From Prorocentrum cordatum (Eukaryota; Sar; Dinophyceae; Prorocentrales; Prorocentraceae), in contig CAUYUJ010015726.1 of NCBI GenBank assembly GCA_963575745.1, positions 316,542-380,541 of the forward strand: a stretch of DNA of 64,000 nucleotides, given 5' to 3'. Below are positions 58,680 to 64,000 of the stretch, one piece after another (position 1 is the stretch's first letter; the number at the start of each line of letters is the position of its first letter). The notes beneath the pieces are model-generated. The model did no database searches and was not told the DNA's origin. It was given only the letters and a program-made list of their open reading frames with translations. The position numbers and the translations under genes are program-made.

Positions 58680-59280
58680 ACGGATGTAGTGGAAGACAAA
58701 CTCAAGCTCGGATTGATTATCATTTTCAGACCGTGTTCAGCTCAAGTGTGGGGCCGCACTTGCATGGGGAAATGCAGACACTCGGATCGTCTGTGCAACT
58801 GACAGTGCAATCATGAGAGGTGGCCGAATCCACCAAAGTGCGCAGACAAGTCCTGCGTGCAGTTACGTGCAGTTTCTTTTGCTGTTGGAGGGGAAGAGAC
58901 TTGTTTCGGTATCTTCTTGACCCTTAGAGCTTTAAAAACAGAGAGGGGATGCCTCGCTTATCGAGACGCTTTCGCGTTCAGCTCCGAAGTGTGCCCAATA
59001 TCCCTTAACGCTTCGCGTTCAGCACCGCCAGGCTGCTTTCCAAGACATGGGTGCGTCTTAAGGGCCGTCTTGGGGCCGTCTTGGGTCTTAGGGCCGTCTT
59101 GGGGCCGTCTTGGGTTCTTTATTCCAGAGGCTTTCGCCTTCGGCACCGACGATGCGCTTTACTCCAGGACGCTTCGCGTTTAGCCCCGTCTGGATTGCCC
59201 CTTCGGTCTCCTGGGCTTGGCCCCCTCTTGGATCGCACGTGCGCTGGTGTATTATATGTTGGCCCTGTGTCCGCGGTGTT
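58680..59280 (+). repeat. 3' flank with GCTTCGCGTTCAG and GCCGTCTTGGG repeats
   Basis: From about 58965 units of ACGCTTCGCGTTCAGCACCG recur four times, with a block of GGGCCGTCTTGGGGCCGTCT (59060-59120) of the dispersed CTTGGG family between them. No gene. Confidence 0.6.
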
Positions 59281-59590
59281 TCCGTGCTCTACCCTGCCCT
59301 GCCCCGCCTTGGCCCACTATGGTGTCTATGCGCTCTAGCTGCTATTCTAGTTTATTCAACTCCAGTCTACCCTGACCTATCCTACCCTTCCTTGCCCTAC
59401 TGCTACTCTGATTTAATCTACCCTGCTTTACTTCGATGCGCCCTACTATGCCTTGCCCTGCCCTTGCATTATGTGGGTTTCCTTCTTGTACTTGTAACTC
59501 CATCGCCCCTCTCTACTCTACCCTACGTTGCCCTCCCTTCGTCTACAGCGTTCTACTCTGCCCCATCCTACCCTGGGCGTCACTATCTAG
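59281..59590 (+). repeat. CTACCCTGCC-type pyrimidine-rich repeat
   Basis: Degenerate CTACC/CTGCC/CTTCC pentamers over about 300 bp. Leu/Pro/Tyr-rich open frames are artefacts. Confidence 0.7.
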
Positions 59591-59764
59591 ACGGCGACGA
59601 TCAGCTAACTGGACATGATCAAAAGTAATCTCGCATGCTCACAGGGGGCTCTGGCGTGTACGGCCCAAGCGGGCAGCAAATATGATATGATACAGATGGA
59701 CGGCAGTTGCGGACACCGCGCGCAACATCAAACAGCCTTGTCCGCCACTGGGTCAAGCCTCGTG

Positions 59765-59990
59765 GCCGAGGTTGTCCTCGCCGCCGTCGCCCTAGCCGCG
59801 GTGGTCGTCGTGGTTGTCGTTGCCGTCGCCGTCGTTGTCGTCGCCTTCGTCGTCGTCGTCGCTTCCATCGTCTCGTCGATGACGACGAGATGACGGCAGC
59901 GACGATGACGACGGTGGCAGCGAGGAGGACGGCGACGACCACGATGACCGCCGCGGCTACGGCGACGGTGACCGCCGCTGCCAGGAGCCT
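59765..59990. repeat. (GTC)n then (GAC)n tract
   Basis: GTC/CGC triplets (59770-59880) give way to GAC/GACGACGGC triplets (59880-59985), so the tract is a large imperfect inverted repeat. Confidence 0.85.
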
Positions 59991-60054
59991 TGATCACGTG
60001 GCGGCAAAGGATACTTTCATTGTTGCGCATGGTGTCCGCAACATTAGCCCATCT

Positions 60055-60150
60055 TTTTTATAGCCTTTTTTATACCTTTTCTAAGCTTACACGCCAGAAT
60101 GCTCTTTGAGCCTTTTTGAAGCCTTTTGGGCGTTTCAAGTTCTTCAAGAG
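60055..60150. repeat. GCCTTTTTGAAGCC repeat fragment
   Basis: TTTTTTATAGCCTTTTTTATACC and GAGCCTTTTTGAAGCCTTTT match the 47860-48490 minisatellite. Confidence 0.6.
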
Positions 60151-60297
60151 TCTAGCAGGCATTCCATTCTATAACCCTAATGATCAATGTTGGCGGTGGG
60201 CTGAATGAGCTGCACTTCGACCGCAGTCTTCCCAACGCGTGCCAACTTTGAGTTCGGGGAAGCGGGGGGGAGTGTCCACTAATTGTTTCCTTCTACC

Positions 60298-60665
60298 GGA
60301 GGATCGCGCCTCATCGCCGATGCATCAGCGATGCGGCTCGATGCGGAGCTGATTTCCTCCACGCCAGTGCATCGCCGATGAATCGCCGATGCATCGTCGA
60401 TGCATCGTTGATGTATCGCCGATGTATCTCAGGAGGGGGAAAAATACACACACACACACAGAGACACAATCAATCGTCGACCCCCAGGGAAATATGGGAA
60501 AATATGGGAAGTGGGGGGGAAGACGAAAACTTAGAAAATATAGGAAAAATATTGGGAATCCTGTTATTTGTGTCTATTTTTTTGTGTGTCCCTGCCCCTT
60601 CAGTATCGGCGATTCGGCGCGACCCTCCGACATCCTCTACTCGGACCCCATCTAGGAGGCCTCTA
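60298..60665. mobile_element. Foldback element, copy 3, with internal insertion
   Basis: Left arm GGAGGATCGCGCCTCATCGC with GCATCG/CGATGC repeats and TTTCCTCCACGCC; right arm ATCGGCGATTCGGCGCGACC, CTCCGACATCC, CTACTCGGACCCCATCTAGG. Between them (60425-60600) is sequence absent from copies 1 and 2: an (AC)n tract, GGGAAATATGGGAAAATATG and AT-rich DNA. Confidence 0.75.
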
Positions 60666-60690
60666 TCATGGTAGTACGGTTCAGACGCGG

Positions 60691-60820
60691 GGCGAAGGCT
60701 GGCAAACCCGTGGCTGCTAAAACGGAGCTCCAGGAAATTGATTTTTCTTTCCGGGAAGCAGATTTGTCTTTTTGTTCCGGCAAGACCGTTTTAGCAGCCA
60801 CGGATTTGCCAGCCTTCGCC
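60691..60820. mobile_element. 130-bp inverted-repeat element, 35-bp arms
   Basis: Arm 1 (60691-60725) begins GGCGAAGGCTGGCAAACCCG and arm 2 (60786-60820) ends TTTGCCAGCCTTCGCC; they are reverse complements at 34 of 35 positions. The 60-bp centre is T-rich. No coding capacity, so it is a MITE-like or hairpin element. Confidence 0.8.
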
Positions 60821-61484
60821 CAGCTTCCGAACGATGATGAGGGTTGTGGAGGGACAGGTGGCCGAGGGGGAGGGAGGGGCGAAGTGTGGCAGAGGAGCAG
60901 AAGAGCACCTCACCGAGCGCGGCAGGGGCACCCCCCTGCTGGGCCCAGGATTGCTGTCGTGGGCGAGATCCTCGAACCTCGAGCCAGGATCGAGCCTCGA
61001 TCCTCGAACCTCGATTTCCGATCCTCGAACCTCGATTTCCGATCCTCGATCCGATACCCTGGCCTGGAGCCACGGACAGAAGTCATGGCGGCCTCGCCCC
61101 TGGGCCGCGACCCCGCGGATGCGGAGCGCTTCTTTGCGGATGCCCCGCGCGGAACGCACCCGTGCGACCGCGCATCTGCGGGATCACGCCCCGGAATCCA
61201 GACCGCGAGGGCGTGGATGGGGATTCGGGAGCGGCCAAGATGGGGGTGATGGCCGCGAGGGGGAAATCATGGCCGGGGCCATGATGTCTCCCAGAGGCGT
61301 ATGCCGCCTTCTGTTCCTCCAGTGTCGGGCGCCTCTCGCCGCGCCCACGGCGCCCCTGCGGGCAGCTGCGGTGCCCGGTGTGCTCCGCGCGCTCTGCGCG
61401 CGCGCGCGGGGGCGGAGGGCCGCGCACGCCCGCAAGCGGCGGTAGCAGCGGCCGCGCCGCCTCGCGCGCGAGCACCCTCGAGCC
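60821..61484. other. GC-rich spacer with a CGATCCTCGAACCT repeat
   Basis: Near 60970-61055 TCGAACCTCGATTTCCGATC and close forms repeat about five times. The following 400 bp are GC-rich with open frames on both strands and no domain. Confidence 0.5.
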
Positions 61485-62750
61485 CCGGGAGGAGGGGGAG
61501 GAGGAGGAGGAGGAGGAGGAGGGAGGAGGAAGGAGGAGGAGGAAAAGGAGGAGGAGGAGGAAAAGTTCGAGGAGAAGGAGGAGGAAGAGGAGGAGGAGGA
61601 GAGGAGGAGGAGGAGGAGGAGGAGGAGGAGCAGGAGGGGAGGAGGAGGAGGAGGAGGAGGAGGAGGGAGGGGGGGAATAAGAGGAGGAGGAGGAGGAGGA
61701 GGAGGAGGGAGGAGGAGGAGGAGGTGGAGAAGGAGGAGGAGGAGGAGGAGGCGGAGAAGGAGGAGATGGAGGAGGAGGAGAAAGAGGAGGAGGAGGAGGA
61801 GGAGGGAAAGAAGGAGGATGAGGAGGAGGAGGGAGGAGAGAGGAGAGAGGAGGGAGAAGGGAGGAGGAAGGAGGAAGGAGGAAGGAGGAAGGAGGAGGAG
61901 GAGGAGGAGGAGGAGATGGAGGACCTGTGTAGTCCCAAGAATCATCGACAATGTTGGCATAAACCCTCCTTCCAAGCTCCCTCTTCACAGGCCCCAGCGA
62001 GGGCTCATTTCCACTCAGGGAATTGCTTCGTTGGAAGGCTACCGCTTGAAGACCTTGAAGCATGCCAAGACATTGTTCTCGGGATTTCAACGCCATGGAT
62101 CAACCTGACTGTTACGTCTTGACGATCCTGAATTGTGCCAGAACGCCATTCATGGGACTTCAACACCACGAATCCTCGTAATCGTTGCACCCTCATAATC
62201 CTGAGTCTCAAAAACACCAGTTGTAGTACGATGACCATGGGATCCGTGAAACTGTTGCAACTGTTGACGAGGAGTGCGCGCGGCGCTAAGGCGAGAGCCG
62301 CCTTTTGAAACCACCCGCCCTGAATCCGCGAAGCTCTTGCAAACGTTTAAAGCGAATACGCGTGGCGCTAAGGCGAGAACCACCTTTTGAAAATGAACCG
62401 CCCTCAATCCCTGACACTCGTGTAGATGTTTACAACGCATGTGCGCGGCGCCAAGTCGAGAGCCACATCTTGAAAACCACCCACCCTCAATCCGCGAAAC
62501 CCTTGCACATGTTTACTAGGAATGTGCGCGGTGCTAAGGCGAGAGCCACATTTTGAAAACTGCCCGCTCTTAATCCGTGAAGCTCTTGCGAGTGTTTCAA
62601 ACGCATGTTCGCGGCGCTAAGGCGAGAGCCACAGTTTGAAAATGACCCGCTCTTAATCCGTGAAGCTGTTCCCAATGTTTAAACTCCAGGGTCACAAATG
62701 GTAAGGACGTTTCAGGCGAAACGCCTGGCCCGCCCTAAAAACTGGTCCCC
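61485..62750 (+). repeat. Composite repeat unit 1 of a ~1.25-kb tandem duplication
   Basis: Order: (GGA)n (61488-61925), a unique block (CATCGACAATGTTGG ... TTGGAAGGCTACCGCTTGAA ... GTTACGTCTTG), then five ~83-bp tandem units carrying GGCGCTAAGGCGAGAGCCAC at 62281, 62367, 62448, 62530 and 62614, and a terminal block (CTGTTCCCAATGTTTAA ... CAGGCGAAACGCCTGGCC). The same order is repeated in the next unit. Confidence 0.9.
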
Positions 62751-62769
62751 TGGTGCGACAGGGAGGAGT

Positions 62770-64000
62770 TATTCTTCGGGAAAAGGAAGGGAGGAGGAGG
62801 AGGAGGAGGAAGAGGAGGAGGATGAGGAGGGGGAGGCGGAGGAGGAGGAGGGAGGAGGAGGAGGAGGAGAAGGAGGATGGAGGAGGAGGAGGGAGGGAGG
62901 AGGAGGAGGAGGAGGAGGAGGAGAGGGAGGGGGAACAGGAGGGGAGGATGAGGAGGAGGAGGAGGAGGAAGAGGAGGAGGAGGAGGAGGAGGGGGTGGAG
63001 GAGGAGGAAGAGGAGGAGGAGGAGAAGGAGGAGGAGGAGGAGGGGAGGAGGGAGGGGGGAGGAGGAGGAGGAGGAGGAGGAGGAGGAGGAGGAGGAGGAG
63101 GAGGGGAGCTGGAGGAGAAGGGAGCGGGAGGGAAAGCAGGAGGAGGGGGAGGTAAGAGGAGGGGAGGAGGGGGACCAGTGCGAACCCAAGAGTTGTAGAC
63201 GATGTCGGAATAAGCTCTCCCTCGAGGTTCTCTCTTCATAGGCCCCTACAAGGGTTCATTTCCACTGAGTGAGCTGCCTCGTTGGGAGACAGCTGCTTGA
63301 AGACCCTGAAGCGAGCAAAAAAAAATTCTCGACATTCCAACGCGAGAATATGATTGTTACGTCTTGGCGATTCGGAATTGTGCCAGAAGACAGTTCGCTC
63401 TTGGGATTACAACTTTGCGAATCCATATATCTGCTGCGCCCTCTCAATCCTGAGTCTTACCAAAACACCATTTCCGGCATGTTGGCCATGCGACTCTATG
63501 AATTTCTTGCAAATGGTTAAGACGAGTCGCGGCGCCAAGTCAAGAGCCACATTTTGAAAAAAGTAATCGCCATCAATCCGTGCAGCCCTTGCACGTGTTT
63601 ACAACGAGCATGCGCGGCGCTAGGCGTGAGCCACACGTTGGAAAAAAATGCCCTCCATCCGTGAAGCTCTTGCGAAAGTTTAAAACGAATATGCGCGGCT
63701 CTAGAGGGAGAGCCACAGTTTGAACACCACCCGCTCTTAAACAGTAAAACCCTTGCAAATGTTTGAAGCGAGTGTGCGCGGCGCTGAGAGCCACATTTGG
63801 AAAAACTACCTTCTCTTAATCCGTGAAGCTCATGCGAGTGTTTCAAACGAATGCGCGCGGCGTTAAGGCGAGAGCCACATTTTGAAAACGACCCGCTCTT
63901 AATCCACGAAGCTGTTCCCAATGTTTAAGCTTGAGGGTCATGAGTGGTAAGGAAGTCCCAGGCGAAACGCCCTGCCCACCCTAAACACTGGCCTCGTGGC
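62770..64000 (+). repeat. Composite repeat unit 2 of the ~1.25-kb tandem duplication
   Basis: (GGA)n (62785-63175), the unique block (GTAGACGATGTCGG ... TTGGGAGACAGCTGCTTGAA ... GTTACGTCTTG), five ~83-bp units (63530, 63613, 63695, 63780, 63860) and the terminal block to 64000. Offsets to unit 1 are about 1254 bp at the start and 1246 bp at the end. The array probably continues outside the window. Confidence 0.9.

Noticed and set aside
61083-62096. 337-codon minus-strand frame
   Set aside because: Most of it is the complement of a (GGA)n array (poly-Pro/Ser/Leu).

Overview
The window is nuclear DNA of a dinoflagellate. The strongest evidence is a complete 22-nt dinoflagellate spliced-leader sequence (DinoSL) at 3342-3363. 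It is followed directly by two truncated relict copies, and another relict lies at 10959-10973. High GC, long intronless reading frames, very heavy microsatellite and minisatellite content, a plant/protist-type calcium-dependent protein kinase and degenerate LINE elements all agree. A large-genome, GC-rich species such as Prorocentrum or a Symbiodinium/Polarella relative is likely. The species is an inference and cannot be fixed from the sequence.

Layout. 1-3340: microsatellites ((CTC)n, (CA)n, purine tracts) with no gene I can defend. 3342-10622: a long LINE (element A) with ORF1 (zinc ribbon) and ORF2 (endonuclease-like domain, reverse transcriptase, RNase H); one frameshift splits the RNase H domain. 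10959-14700: a second, more decayed LINE (element B). Each element starts at spliced-leader relicts and sits between tracts of the same kind of microsatellite. 14800-29200: almost only repeats: trinucleotide arrays, a 73-bp array, a pentanucleotide purine array, a foldback element at 21030-21250, an ~82-bp array and a dispersed CTTGGGG-rich family. 29234-31351: an intronless CDPK (705 aa) with an acylation-type N-terminus, kinase domain and EF-hands, by far the best-preserved host gene. 32950-36150: a second foldback element, a solo foldback arm and other repeats. 36303-39917 and 45232-46673: two large open segments of dinoflagellate-type proteins of unknown function, possibly the halves of one gene separated by about 5.3 kb of minisatellites; a perfect palindrome breaks the second. 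46700-51500: repeats again. 51702-52430 and 53468-53728: two hypothetical genes. 54721-58679: a hypothetical gene with a short first exon and a long second open frame. 58700-64000: repeats, a third foldback element, a 35-bp inverted-repeat element and a 1.25-kb tandem duplication that runs off the end.

The genes do not form a pathway. The unifying theme is retroposition and repeat growth: spliced-leader-tagged retroelements, a possible spliced-leader scar in front of the kinase gene, and several families of foldback and tandem repeats that fill most of the window. No tRNA, rRNA or CRISPR array was seen.
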